The notes: generated by a model from the sequence alone, not told the origin. A DNA stretch of 64,000 nt from Xenorhabdus ishibashii (GCF_002632755.1 NZ_NJAK01000001.1:1364001-1428000); one strand, 5' to 3'; shown: positions 7,531 through 16,345, numbered from the stretch's first letter. Program-made: numbers and translations.

Positions 7531-8002
7531 CCAGACCATGACAGTCTCTCGGTGAAATATCAGCCAGGTGATAGATCAAGAAGTAATCTTCACAATCAGG
7601 CCATTGGCAATACACTTGATATTCATTGGCAAGTTTAAAACCAAAACGGTAGTAGTATTCCGGCTCCCCCAGAACGACAACCGCTCCATATCCAAATTCG
7701 TTTAGGCTATCCAGTCCTTCATAAACCAATTTTTCACCAAGCCCATGACAACGATACGGTTCCGCTACAGCCAACGGCGCTAAACCTACCCATTGATGAT
7801 CCTCACCATTGATATCAACAGGCGCGAAACCGGCATAACCAATCACATGGCCTTCATCGTCGGTCGCAACAATACCCAGTGTCAATAAACCATCTTCTCT
7901 TAGTTGATGAATTAACTCAGCTTCTGCCGATGTCTCAAAAGATTGACGCAGCAAACGATCAATCCCCATAGCATCAACAGGAATTTCGACCCTGATTAAC
8001 AT
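7493..8002 (-). CDS. yhbS: GNAT family N-acetyltransferase YhbS
   Basis: The 169-residue protein matches E. coli YhbS. The GNAT fold is seen in order: the N-terminal helices, the strand ending in GYAGFAPV, the acetyl-CoA loop with [16 protein letters not shown] (variant of RxxGxG/A, about residues 84-99), and [20 protein letters not shown]. The acceptor is not known to me. The start ATG overlaps the stop of the decayed yhbT reading frame by a few bases, as expected for an original yhbT-yhbS operon. The 3' end overlaps yhbQ by 38 bases. Confidence 0.92.
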   Translation of the reverse strand: MLIRVEIPVDAMGIDRLLRQSFETSAEAELIHQLREDGLLTLGIVATDDEGHVIGYAGFAPVDINGEDHQWVGLAPLAVAEPYRCHGLGEKLVYEGLDSLNEFGYGAVVVLGEPEYYYRFGFKLANEYQVYCQWPDCEDYFLIYHLADISPRDCHGLVTYPAHFAHLWA

Positions 8003-8413
8003 GACGATAACGCGCGATCGTACTGATCAGCGCCCTCTTTCTGTCCCACTTTGATCAATTCAGCCAGGCGCAATCGACCAAAGTGAAGGATGGATGGCAT
8101 AGGTCCCACTTTAATGGGATCCAGCAGATTTTTCACATGTAGCCCCAATTCTGTATTCCCTTCACCCCGTAAACGATGCTGAAAAACAATGTATCAGGAA
8201 AGCGATTATCTTGTACACTGATAGTCCCGTGTAAACCAAGCTCCCGCACTTTTACCTTCACCAGCGGATACAAAATACCAGCGCCCATCAGCCAAGAAAC
8301 TGTTTCAGCATCTGACGCTATAAGCGGTAAAAGGATCACTCGCAATGGGAAAATTGATAATAAATCCCTTATCACAAAACGTCTACAGGGCAAATCGGCA
8401 AAAAGCCATACAT
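7996..8413 (-). pseudogene. yhbT: Degenerate yhbT (SCP2-type sterol/lipid-carrier protein)
   Basis: Two pieces of YhbT can be read in different frames. The upstream piece (8393-8136) includes VKVRELGLHGTISVQDNRF and then PDTLFF. At TTTTTCAG (about 8190) the frame changes: the next frame reads QHRLRGEGNTELGLHVKNLL and continues with MPSILHFGRLRLAELIKVG to a TAA at 7998-7996, overlapping the yhbS ATG. About 35 residues that E. coli YhbT has before DPDTLFF are missing. The N-terminal part meets stops in its neighbouring frames. One base loss plus a central deletion therefore explain the break. YhbT belongs to a family linked to ubiquinone synthesis accessory proteins (UbiT-like). The boundary with the accessory block lies just upstream. 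Confidence 0.8.
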
Positions 8414-8440
8414 GACAATCAAATTGTGATTTGATGAATA

Positions 8441-9616
8441 TTATGAAGAAAAGAATTGTTTAATGCGCTGGATAATACAACGAAATTCTTTATTGCGCAG
8501 CATACCAACCAAAATGCCCAAAACCATATACATCACACCAAGCAATAACATCATGCCGATATCTTTGTATACATTGTGCAATGGCAATTCCATTTGATTA
8601 ACCCCTGCTATTGCTTTTGTCGCCCATGTCGAGGGTAATGCCGATGAGATCACCCTGATCCACTCAGGCATCGCCTGAGGCGGCCAGATGGTGCCAGAGA
8701 TGTAGAAGATAGGCGTAGTAATAAAAGCCAGTGTCAAATAAATCATTTCCACGCTACGCAAGCATTCTGTCACCAATTTTCCTAATCCTAATACCGCTAA
8801 CAGGAATGGGAATGTCAGCAACAGCACAAGATAAATCGGCGCATCTTGCCGATATCCTAATATCCACGGCCACAGGATAAAAAAGATCACTGACAAGAAC
8901 AACCAGATAGGGATCAAGGCGGACAATGTTCCCAAATAGACAGGGAGTGGCGGGTTGTTGTCTTTAGGCGTTTCCCGTAGGGTAATACTGACGCGGACAC
9001 ACGCAATTAATAAGGAATGTTGCAATAGCATAATCAATAAGCCCGGAAAGACTATCGCAGCATAGCTGATACCCGGATTAAATAGTGCAATGGTTTCACC
9101 TCGAATCGGTTGCAGTAAGGTTTTCACTTGCTCAACGCTGAAACCCGACTTCAAAAGCAACATACCGTTGTACTCTGACAAGAGTTGTTGATAAGCCAGC
9201 GCCAGATCCTGTTGGATCTGACCATTGGCAAGACGATTTGTCGCATCACCATAAACCGGTACTGTGACATTCTGTCCACTCAGCAGGCGTTTTTCAAAAT
9301 CCACAGGTACGATGATAATGGCGAAGATTTTTCGCTGGAGCATGTCACGGCGAGCATTTTCGAGATTATTGTAGCTTTTGGTTTCCACTTTTGCCGTGGA
9401 ATCAATATGACGGATCAGCACGCGGCTTGCATGGCTATTATCCTTATCGATTACTGCAACCGGTAAGTCCCACAAAGAAGGACGAATGTAAACCAAGCTC
9501 ATCACACATAACGAAACCATCAATAGCAACCACATGGGTTTTTCCAGCATCCCCAAAAATACATTGCGCAGTGTCTGCCAGTACAACGCCCAATGTGTTT
9601 GTCCAGGATTTGGCAT
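8441..9616 (-). CDS. ABC-2 type transport permease (YhhJ/YbhR-like), second of pair
   Basis: The 391-residue protein has the ABC-2 permease layout. One N-terminal membrane segment (about 25-45) is followed by a ~150-residue periplasmic domain (VAVIDKDNSHASR..., VPVDFEKRLLSGQ). Five or six further segments lie between about 190 and 375, including the GTIWPPQAMPEWIR loop. Such proteins form drug or lipophilic-compound exporters with a HlyD-type periplasmic adaptor. Its ATG overlaps the stop of the preceding permease by one base, so translation is coupled. No ATP-binding subunit is encoded in this operon. Confidence 0.86.
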   Translation of the reverse strand: MPNPGQTHWALYWQTLRNVFLGMLEKPMWLLLMVSLCVMSLVYIRPSLWDLPVAVIDKDNSHASRVLIRHIDSTAKVETKSYNNLENARRDMLQRKIFAIIIVPVDFEKRLLSGQNVTVPVYGDATNRLANGQIQQDLALAYQQLLSEYNGMLLLKSGFSVEQVKTLLQPIRGETIALFNPGISYAAIVFPGLLIMLLQHSLLIACVRVSITLRETPKDNNPPLPVYLGTLSALIPIWLFLSVIFFILWPWILGYRQDAPIYLVLLLTFPFLLAVLGLGKLVTECLRSVEMIYLTLAFITTPIFYISGTIWPPQAMPEWIRVISSALPSTWATKAIAGVNQMELPLHNVYKDIGMMLLLGVMYMVLGILVGMLRNKEFRCIIQRIKQFFSS

Positions 9617-10764
9617 TATGCGACTCCTTCTGATTGATTAAGTCGCTTCCATAAGCGATTGCGCACCAAAAGGCCACAAACCGCAGGATAGATCATCAGT
9701 ATCAGGCAAACATGCAAAATAACCTGTAGTGATACTTCCCGCAGAAAAATATCAAACATGGCATTTAAAGCATGGGTTAATGGCTCAAGCGTGGAAATAA
9801 TCCTTGCAGGTAATACCATAGATAATTCCGGCACAATCATGCCAGAAAACGCCATCGCAATACTGACCAACATCCCAATCAAAGTGTAAGCGGTGATAAC
9901 ACTGTTGGTGAAGGTAAACAGTAAGAGACCAATGCTTTGCGCAGCAATCACATAGAAGAACCCAACTATCGGCATGTACAACGGATTACCGGCCACTTTT
10001 GCATCGAAGAAAACAACCAGAGCGCTTATTTCCACCATCAATAGCAAGGTGAAAATTACAGTATAAGGCGCCAGTTTTCCCAGCAATGCCCCGATGAAAG
10101 ATTCCGCCCCCAGAAGCTGCTTTCCCCTGGCCATCGTGTAAATAGTGTATGTGACGACAAAAAGCTGTAACAGATGAATGATTGCCGCAAATTGCTGGTA
10201 ATAAATATAACTGCCGCTGGCGTTAAACAAACTGTCATAAGACAGGGTCGCTTTGGCTAGCGGCGGTAACTGCCGGCCTATTTCCGAAGCAATGATTGTG
10301 CGGTATTTTGCATTCGTTACTGCCATCAATCCGCTGAAATCCTGAATTGAGTAGCGTCCTGCTCCATAAAAGAGGGCATTGTAATACATACTCACCGTCG
10401 GCTGATTTCCACTCAACGCATCTTTTTCAAAGTCTTCAGGAATATAAAGCAGGGAGTAATCCTGTGCCCTACGCAAACGCTCTATGGATTCAGGTAAGCT
10501 ATTGTCATAAGATTTGATATCCGCATGGGGTGCCGCATTCAAATTGCGAATCAAGGTACGTGATAACGTGCTCTGGTCGTTATCCACCACTGAAACCGGT
10601 AAGTTAAACAAGGTTCCTTCTGAAAAATTAGCGCTAATTAAAATAAACAGCAGCAAAGGAAACAACCAACTCAGCCAGTGAAAAACCGGACTGTGTAGTG
10701 CAGCACTCAGTTCTTGCCTAAATCCCTGCCCAAAACTGTTCCACACAGCTTTTGTGTTCATCAA
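9616..10764 (-). CDS. ABC-2 type transport permease, first of pair
   Basis: The 382-residue protein is built like the downstream permease: an N-terminal membrane segment, a periplasmic domain (VSVVDNDQSTLSRTLIRNL..., IPEDFEKDALSGNQPTV), then five to six membrane segments in the C-terminal half with GMIVPELSMVLPARI. The two permeases are distant paralogues and probably form a heterodimer. The gene begins nine bases after the HlyD-like gene and overlaps the next by one base. The missing ATPase could be supplied in trans, or the pair may not work as a classical ABC exporter. Confidence 0.86.
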   Translation of the reverse strand: MMNTKAVWNSFGQGFRQELSAALHSPVFHWLSWLFPLLLFILISANFSEGTLFNLPVSVVDNDQSTLSRTLIRNLNAAPHADIKSYDNSLPESIERLRRAQDYSLLYIPEDFEKDALSGNQPTVSMYYNALFYGAGRYSIQDFSGLMAVTNAKYRTIIASEIGRQLPPLAKATLSYDSLFNASGSYIYYQQFAAIIHLLQLFVVTYTIYTMARGKQLLGAESFIGALLGKLAPYTVIFTLLLMVEISALVVFFDAKVAGNPLYMPIVGFFYVIAAQSIGLLLFTFTNSVITAYTLIGMLVSIAMAFSGMIVPELSMVLPARIISTLEPLTHALNAMFDIFLREVSLQVILHVCLILMIYPAVCGLLVRNRLWKRLNQSEGVA

Positions 10765-10773
10765 GCCGCACCT

Positions 10774-11745
10774 TTACTTATCCCAGAGCCATAAGGCACT
10801 CATGCCCGGACGTAAACCATCAACGGGTTGCAATGGGTATAACCGAACCTCAAACGTTCTCAGATCAAAATCCCCCGTCGCACGGGTTGCTCGTTTTGTT
10901 GCATAATCTCCCATTGGTGCGATATAGCGGATTTCAGCCTCAATTTCTTTATTACCCAATGCAGGTACACGCAATGCAATTTTGTCACCCTTGCGAACGT
11001 GCGCCAAAATATCTTCACGCAAGTTATAGACGAAATACGCCTGCGAAATACGTACCAATGTTGCCAGCGGACTATTAGCATTAAAAAGTTGCCCCACTTC
11101 TGCAGGTAATGGCCCAACTTCACCATTAACAGGTGCTTTGACTTGCAGATCATCACGCTGTATTTTCAATTCACGCAGATTTTCTTCTGCTTCATTCAAT
11201 GCGGCCTGAAACTGCTGTCGTAACTCTATGCGGTCTCCATTTTTCCCTTCATCCAGCTCCGCTTTAGCGCCAAGCATTTTCTGATAGGCAATATCTCGTG
11301 CGTTATGCGCATTATCCATATCACTGGCAGATACATAGCCTTTGGTTGACATATTTTTGAGACGATCAAATTCACGTTTTGCGTTTATATACCCTGATTG
11401 AGACTGCGCAAATGCAGCTTCTAAATTTCGGATATTTTCCTCACGCGTCCCACGCAGGGATAATTCGAGTTTTGCTTTCGCTTGATCGCGTACCGCTTGC
11501 GCTGCGGCAACTTTCGCCGCCAGTTCCGGGCTATCAAGACTCACCATTAGTTGCCCTGCTTTGACACTATCTCCCCGTTCAATATGAACCTTAACGACTC
11601 GCCCCATGGCCTTGGAAGCAATGATAACTTCTGGTGCATCAACCTCTCCCTGTAACAAAAGCTCCTGACTGTGAGAACGGAAAAGCACAGCCATTGCGAT
11701 CAGGAATATGATCAATAAAATTGTGAAAAGTGTTCTTTTCTTCAT
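10774..11745 (-). CDS. HlyD-family periplasmic adaptor (membrane fusion protein)
   Basis: The 323-residue protein has an N-terminal anchor (about residues 5-22). A first half-lipoyl motif follows (VVKVHIERGDSVKAGQLMVS, about 50-69), then a long coiled-coil hairpin (about 75-195, with KREFDRLKN and EENLRELKIQRDDL). The second half-lipoyl (VKAPVNGEVG) and a beta-barrel domain lead to the end. Adaptors of this type link an inner-membrane pump to a TolC-like outer-membrane channel. It resembles E. coli YhiI, whose operon also encodes the ATPase RbbA; none is present here. It is the first gene of a three-gene operon, with a 606-base gap upstream to the divergent adhesin. Confidence 0.87.
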   Translation of the reverse strand: MKKRTLFTILLIIFLIAMAVLFRSHSQELLLQGEVDAPEVIIASKAMGRVVKVHIERGDSVKAGQLMVSLDSPELAAKVAAAQAVRDQAKAKLELSLRGTREENIRNLEAAFAQSQSGYINAKREFDRLKNMSTKGYVSASDMDNAHNARDIAYQKMLGAKAELDEGKNGDRIELRQQFQAALNEAEENLRELKIQRDDLQVKAPVNGEVGPLPAEVGQLFNANSPLATLVRISQAYFVYNLREDILAHVRKGDKIALRVPALGNKEIEAEIRYIAPMGDYATKRATRATGDFDLRTFEVRLYPLQPVDGLRPGMSALWLWDK

Positions 11746-12351
11746 TATGTTCTGTAAGCCCTAAGCGTACTATCAGTTCAAAATCTATCAGGTCAGCATG
11801 CCCGATAAATTAACAGCTCATCCCGATGTTAGTCACAGTGCCAGACAAGGTGTCGGAAACAGCATAATTTCGCCTAAATATTCCTCACTGCCTAAATTTT
11901 AGCACCTTTAAGGAAAACCCCATGAATTAGTTATAAATATTACTATTTGGCATATTACCGCCAATAAATAAGAAGATAACGATGAAAAATACCACAATAA
12001 TAGTATTATATTTTTAACAAATGCAAAACATTTAACATGTCACCACGCAAAAACGCTCTTATCGCAATCCGCTATTTTCTCCTATTTCCTATTCTATTCA
12101 GACAAAACGATTGATAACAAAAGTCATATTGATCAAAAAATGATTTTATGTTGGAATAAAAAACCCCATAAAGGCAAAACGTCAGATCAATAATCTGATT
12201 GTTAACTATTAAGTAGAGTTTGTTAACTATTTTGTGATGTTTCAAATCAGGCATTGCCGTGTTGTCATCTCTTTATTGCGTCACGCTCTGGCGTTTTGCT
12301 TCCTGATTACACGACTAATGGCAGGCAGTAAATAGAAGGTAATATCCTGAA
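11746..12351. other. Long AT-rich intergenic region between export operon and adhesin
   Basis: This 606-base divergent spacer holds no convincing gene. A 60-codon frame at 12072-12254 on the minus strand has no recognisable product. Its most notable content is a pair of direct repeats at 12199-12231, entered separately. It should carry the promoters of both flanking transcripts. Confidence 0.6.
12199..12231. promoter_or_regulatory. Tandem 12-bp repeats, candidate operator upstream of adhesin
   Basis: TTGTTAACTATT occurs at 12199-12210 and again, identical, at 12220-12231. The offset is 21 bp, two helical turns, and each copy contains the palindrome GTTAAC. An inverted repeat CAGAT-caata-ATCTG (12183-12197) lies next to it. 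The spacing is what a regulator bound side by side on one DNA face would need. The regulator is unknown. Confidence 0.45.
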
Positions 12352-12411
12352 ATGGATAAATTTACTGTTGGCTATCGCCTAGTGTTTTTTTATTGTTATA
12401 GGTTTATAGCT

Positions 12412-15400
12412 ATGAACAAAAAATCTGACAAGCCGTGGCTACCGCATCAGCAATATTTGGTGAAACGTGTAGCTTGGGTAAACATTATGACCCAACTTGC
12501 ATTTCCCGTTGCTGGTGCATTCACCCCCGCTATTGCTGCCGCCAAAACTCACTTCGCTTTTCAAAATATAAAATGGGATTTACCAACAGAGCCTTATATC
12601 CTCAAATCAGGAGAAACAGTCAGTATCGTCGCCAAACGTTATGGTTTAACTGTTTATGACTTAAAAAAAATCAACCAGTTGCATACTTTTAATCAGCCTT
12701 TTTTCACACTTGGCGTTGGCAGTGAGATTAGTGTTCCAAAACCTCGAAACAATAAGTTTCTCCCTTTTAACTATCCCTCAGCTAACTTTTCCTCATTAGA
12801 AAGATCTTCATCAGAACAGCCTGCGTTAAAGCCATCTTTATCAGATAAAACGTCTATTTCAGAAAGCAAGGTTTCAATGACAGATGAAAGTGCTGCTATT
12901 ACAGACGACAACACTCGCCATCTGGCTGAGATTTCCTCGCGAGTAGGTCAATTACTGACTGGCAACAACATGAAAAATAATGTGGAAGGTCAATTAAACA
13001 GTCTGGTCATAGGAAAAGCCAATCAGAAAATTCAAAATTGGTTGGGACGCTACGGCACAACTCGTGTACAACTTAATATGGATAATCATGGCCATTTGAA
13101 TGACAGCCAATTTGATATGTTATTGCCGCTGTATGATAACTATCACCAGATGATTTTTACACAGTTCGGCCTTCGCCATATTGATAAACGCAATACCGCC
13201 AATATTGGATTTGGACAACGTCATTTCTTTGATGACTGGATGCTGGGCTACAATGCTTTCTTTGATCACGATATCACTGGCAATAATAGCCGACTCGGTC
13301 TTGGGGCAGAATATGCCCGCAATTACCTGAAATTAGCGGCTAATGGCTATATTCGCTTAAGTAATTGGAAAGAATCCCGCCTTTTGACCGATTATGATGA
13401 GCGTCCCGCCAATGGCTTCGACCTGAGAATACAAGGTTATTTACCTTCTTTACCACAACTCGGTGGTAAGTTGATGTATGAACAATACTTCGGGGATGAA
13501 GTTGGGCTTATGAGCCAAGACCATCGCCAGAAAAATCCCGTTGCTTTAACTTTCGGGATTGATTACACGCCCGTTCCATTGCTGACTTTCGGTGTTGACC
13601 GCAGACAAGGTATGTCCGGTGGTGGGGAAACACAATTCAATATCGCGCTAAATTATGAGATTGGTACGCCATGGGCCAAACAACTTGATCCAGATGCCGT
13701 AACATTTAAACGTTCTCTGCAAGGCAGCCGTTATGATTTAGTCGATCGCAATAACCAGATCGTTTTGGAATACCGCAAACGTGAAGTGATCTCTCTGACA
13801 ATAGATAATCTGATTATTGGTCATGCGAAAGAGAACAAACCTCTCCATATCAGTGTCAACAGCAAATATGAGTTTAAAGATATTAAGTGGGATGCAACAG
13901 ACTTTTTCGCCAATGGGGGTAATATCCAACACCAAGGCGGCACACACTACCTGTTAACCTTGCCCAAATATCAATCTCCGGGTAACAACACCTACACAGT
14001 GGGAGCAACCGCTTATGATGAGCGCGGCAATGTCTCCAAACGTGCCGAAATGAAAGTACAAGTGCTCCCCACCGCCGTTAGCGCCAATAAATCCACCTTC
14101 TCGACAAAAGACAAAGAGTTATTGGCAGATGGTCATGCCACTACCCTCCTGACATTAATGTTGAAAGATAAAAATGATAACCCCATCCGCGTAATTGCTT
14201 CAGACATCAAATTGCTCTCAAGTGGGTTAAGTGGGAATGGCAGTGACCCGAAGATCGATCAAATGAAAGAAGTTCGTCCAGGTGTTTATGAATCCAGGCT
14301 TACTGCTGGAGAAAAGACCGGAGTACTGAAAATCACTCCAGAAGTAGAGGGTGTTATCATTGAGCCCGTCGAGATCATGTTCGTACATCCTGAAGCGCCA
14401 ATCGTCACAAATTTGACTCTGGTTGGTAAGTTAGAGATAGGGCAGACACTAAGTGCCACCTATATCTTTAATGCGAATCATGGTGACGAAACGGATAAAT
14501 CGATCTATGTATGGGGCAATAAGGGCAACACTGACATAACCAAAGGGCATACAATAACAGAATCGGGTAAGATCCCTGGCTATACATTGACACTGTCAGA
14601 TGCCGGTAGGGTGAAAGAGATTGCTGTTCGGGCAAAAAATGCAATGGACCGTATCGGCAATACACAGAGCGTTGATACCAGCATGAGTACCGATCAAGGA
14701 AACCATACTCATGATGGTGGAGAAGGGGGAACGGTCAGAGGGCTAGCTGACGATATGACGATCACAGTAAGCACTGATAAGGTTAAAAACCATGAACCGA
14801 TCATACTGAAAATCAAAACGCTAAATCACGAACAACCTGCCCAAAATGTCGCAGTCAAAGTTAACGCCATCAAGGCAGTGAATCGTCAGAATGCTACTGA
14901 GAAAATCACGGCTTTACTGAAAGGCCAATCAGGTACGTACCAAGGTTTCACGGACGATCAAGGTGTTTTGTCTATTGCCGTGACCGATCCAAGCGGGCCT
15001 GGCGTGAAGACGACATTATCTATCTCAGCGGATGGTCCCGCTGCCTCGCAAACTAAAGATGTCATTTTTACTGTGGCTACCAGCCCAGACGTTTCCGTAG
15101 CTAATTTTTGGGGGCATATGGCTGATACCGTTGTGGCCGAAAATGGCGTTGTCTTTGAGCGCCCTCGATTGCAAGCAGAACTAATGATTAATCATTTATT
15201 CGCTGAGGACACTTATACCGAAAGTGGCGAAATATGGCCGCGCCGTCACGCAATAGGAGCCGCATGGTACTGTAAGAAAACACATAACAAGTTGCCAACA
15301 AAAGAAGATTTGATGGCTCTGTACCGCGCCCATCCAAACAATGCAATGCACGACCAACTTGGTTGGCCCGAACATCGCTCCTATCGTTCTGCAACGATAG

Positions 15401-15507
15401 GGAAAGACGAAAAAGGAAGAGATGAACATTACGCTGTGAATATAGACGAAGGATTCGAACACGTTATCAATGATGAAGTCTTTGATTACGTTATCTGTAA
15501 GGAATAA
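12412..15507 (+). CDS. LysM-bearing inverse autotransporter (invasin/intimin family adhesin)
   Basis: The 1,031-residue protein has the layout of long intimin-like adhesins such as YeeJ. A signal peptide runs to about residue 45. A LysM domain for peptidoglycan anchoring follows (about 61-107, YILKSGETVSIVAKRYG). The inverse-autotransporter beta-barrel covers about 187-453 and closes with GSRYDLVDRNNQIVLEYRK. Three or so Ig-like/Big-1 domains follow, and a C-terminal C-type-lectin-like domain (about 910-1031) contains LPTKEDLMALY and two Cys (about 954 and 1029), as in invasin. The passenger is exported through its own N-terminal barrel to the surface. The start could also be the ATG at 12352; the shorter form gives a more normal signal peptide. 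A strong terminator follows. Confidence 0.9.
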   Translation: MNKKSDKPWLPHQQYLVKRVAWVNIMTQLAFPVAGAFTPAIAAAKTHFAFQNIKWDLPTEPYILKSGETVSIVAKRYGLTVYDLKKINQLHTFNQPFFTLGVGSEISVPKPRNNKFLPFNYPSANFSSLERSSSEQPALKPSLSDKTSISESKVSMTDESAAITDDNTRHLAEISSRVGQLLTGNNMKNNVEGQLNSLVIGKANQKIQNWLGRYGTTRVQLNMDNHGHLNDSQFDMLLPLYDNYHQMIFTQFGLRHIDKRNTANIGFGQRHFFDDWMLGYNAFFDHDITGNNSRLGLGAEYARNYLKLAANGYIRLSNWKESRLLTDYDERPANGFDLRIQGYLPSLPQLGGKLMYEQYFGDEVGLMSQDHRQKNPVALTFGIDYTPVPLLTFGVDRRQGMSGGGETQFNIALNYEIGTPWAKQLDPDAVTFKRSLQGSRYDLVDRNNQIVLEYRKREVISLTIDNLIIGHAKENKPLHISVNSKYEFKDIKWDATDFFANGGNIQHQGGTHYLLTLPKYQSPGNNTYTVGATAYDERGNVSKRAEMKVQVLPTAVSANKSTFSTKDKELLADGHATTLLTLMLKDKNDNPIRVIASDIKLLSSGLSGNGSDPKIDQMKEVRPGVYESRLTAGEKTGVLKITPEVEGVIIEPVEIMFVHPEAPIVTNLTLVGKLEIGQTLSATYIFNANHGDETDKSIYVWGNKGNTDITKGHTITESGKIPGYTLTLSDAGRVKEIAVRAKNAMDRIGNTQSVDTSMSTDQGNHTHDGGEGGTVRGLADDMTITVSTDKVKNHEPIILKIKTLNHEQPAQNVAVKVNAIKAVNRQNATEKITALLKGQSGTYQGFTDDQGVLSIAVTDPSGPGVKTTLSISADGPAASQTKDVIFTVATSPDVSVANFWGHMADTVVAENGVVFERPRLQAELMINHLFAEDTYTESGEIWPRRHAIGAAWYCKKTHNKLPTKEDLMALYRAHPNNAMHDQLGWPEHRSYRSATIGKDEKGRDEHYAVNIDEGFEHVINDEVFDYVICKE

Positions 15508-15561
15508 CACTATTCAGTTAAGGATGTTTTGATTGAATGGGATAGCGGATTTTCGACAGAC

Positions 15562-15592
15562 AAACGGCCCGATTTTTGGGCCGTTTTCTTTT
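15562..15592 (+). terminator. Intrinsic terminator after the LysM adhesin
   Basis: AAACGGCCC (15562-15570) and GGGCCGTTT (15578-15586) form a perfect 9-bp stem with a T-rich loop, followed by TCTTTTCT. It starts 55 bases after the adhesin stop and also faces the convergent antitoxin gene. Confidence 0.88.
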
Positions 15593-15675
15593 CTCAGGCA
15601 AAATATATCGCTTAACCCTTTCCCTCAGTGTCCGGATAAAAAAGCCATCATTAAGATGGCTAATAATAATGAGAC

Positions 15676-15957
15676 TTAACTGTTGCGCCGATAGCTGAAA
15701 TCGAGCTGAAAACCGCAGGCTTTTGCATAATTTACCAGCGTACTCAAAGTTGGGTTGCTTTTTCCTTTTTCCAGCCGGGAAATATTGCTTTCTTTCGTTC
15801 CCATTCGAGCAGCAACTTGCTGTTGAGTTAATTTCGCCTCAGTGCGCATACTAAGCAATGTATTGATGAGTTCGAACTCATCATTTAATTCATCATAAGC
15901 CTGTTTCACTTCTGGGTTTTGTAATGCTTTAGCTTTAAGGGATTGTAATTGACTCAT
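15676..15957 (-). CDS. XRE-type antitoxin (HigA-like)
   Basis: The 93-residue protein is a small helix-turn-helix regulator. The XRE domain lies in its C-terminal half (about 33-88), with LTQQQVAARMGTKESNISRL (helices 2-3) followed by EKGKSNPTLSTLVNYAKACG. Its ATG overlaps the stop of the upstream toxin gene in an ATGA junction, so the pair is translationally coupled, toxin first, as in higBA. By analogy it neutralises the toxin and represses the operon through the palindromes upstream. It converges with the adhesin gene. Confidence 0.86.
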   Translation of the reverse strand: MSQLQSLKAKALQNPEVKQAYDELNDEFELINTLLSMRTEAKLTQQQVAARMGTKESNISRLEKGKSNPTLSTLVNYAKACGFQLDFSYRRNS

Positions 15958-16253
15958 TTTTTCACCTCTTTCATACGGCTTTTGGCTAAGTCTAAATCTT
16001 TCTTAGGTGTTTTCTGGCCCTTCTTAACAAAAGCATGGAGAATGCAGATATTCGAGCCATCAAGGTAACAGAATAAGCCGCGTCCAATACCTTCCTGCGC
16101 TTTTGCCCGTAGCTCAAACAAGCCATTACCCATAAGGTTAGCACCATGCCGTTCCATTAATTCGAGCAATTTTAGCATTTTTGCTTGAATTTTAGGGGGC
16201 ATATCCAGAATGCTATCCATTACTCCGTAGTAAAAATCAATATTCCAGCTCAT
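15954..16253 (-). CDS. HigB/Gp49-like (RelE superfamily) toxin
   Basis: From the chosen ATG the protein has 99 residues and matches the phage-derived Gp49-like/HigB family. It shows FELRAKAQEGIGRGLFCYL, then ICILHAFVKKGQKTPKKDLD and a final basic helix LAKSRMKEVKK. Such toxins are ribosome-dependent mRNA interferases. Longer starts exist at 16274 (ATG) and 16298 (TTG), but the ATG at 16253 has AAAGG about six bases upstream and gives the usual family length. The longer frame would read through an operator-like palindrome. The gene is first in the operon. Confidence 0.84.
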   Translation of the reverse strand: MSWNIDFYYGVMDSILDMPPKIQAKMLKLLELMERHGANLMGNGLFELRAKAQEGIGRGLFCYLDGSNICILHAFVKKGQKTPKKDLDLAKSRMKEVKK

Positions 16254-16270
16254 TTTACCTTTCGTATTTG

Positions 16271-16345
16271 TCATATATGATAGGTATTCGAGATTCAATA
16301 TTACCTTATCATTTGTGATAAGGTATTTATTATCGTATATGATAA
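16271..16345. promoter_or_regulatory. Palindromic operators of the toxin-antitoxin operon
   Basis: TTATCA-TTTG-TGATAA (16306-16321) and TTATC-GTATAT-GATAA (16330-16345) are related palindromes with centres 24 bp apart. A third half-like palindrome TCATATATGA lies at 16271-16280. They sit directly before the toxin gene, where a HigA-type antitoxin normally binds. The palindromes are seen directly; the binding protein is inferred. Confidence 0.7.

Noticed and set aside
12072..12254. 60-codon frame on the minus strand in the export/adhesin spacer
   Set aside because: It has no recognisable family or Shine-Dalgarno sequence and covers the direct-repeat region; it is probably chance in AT-rich DNA.
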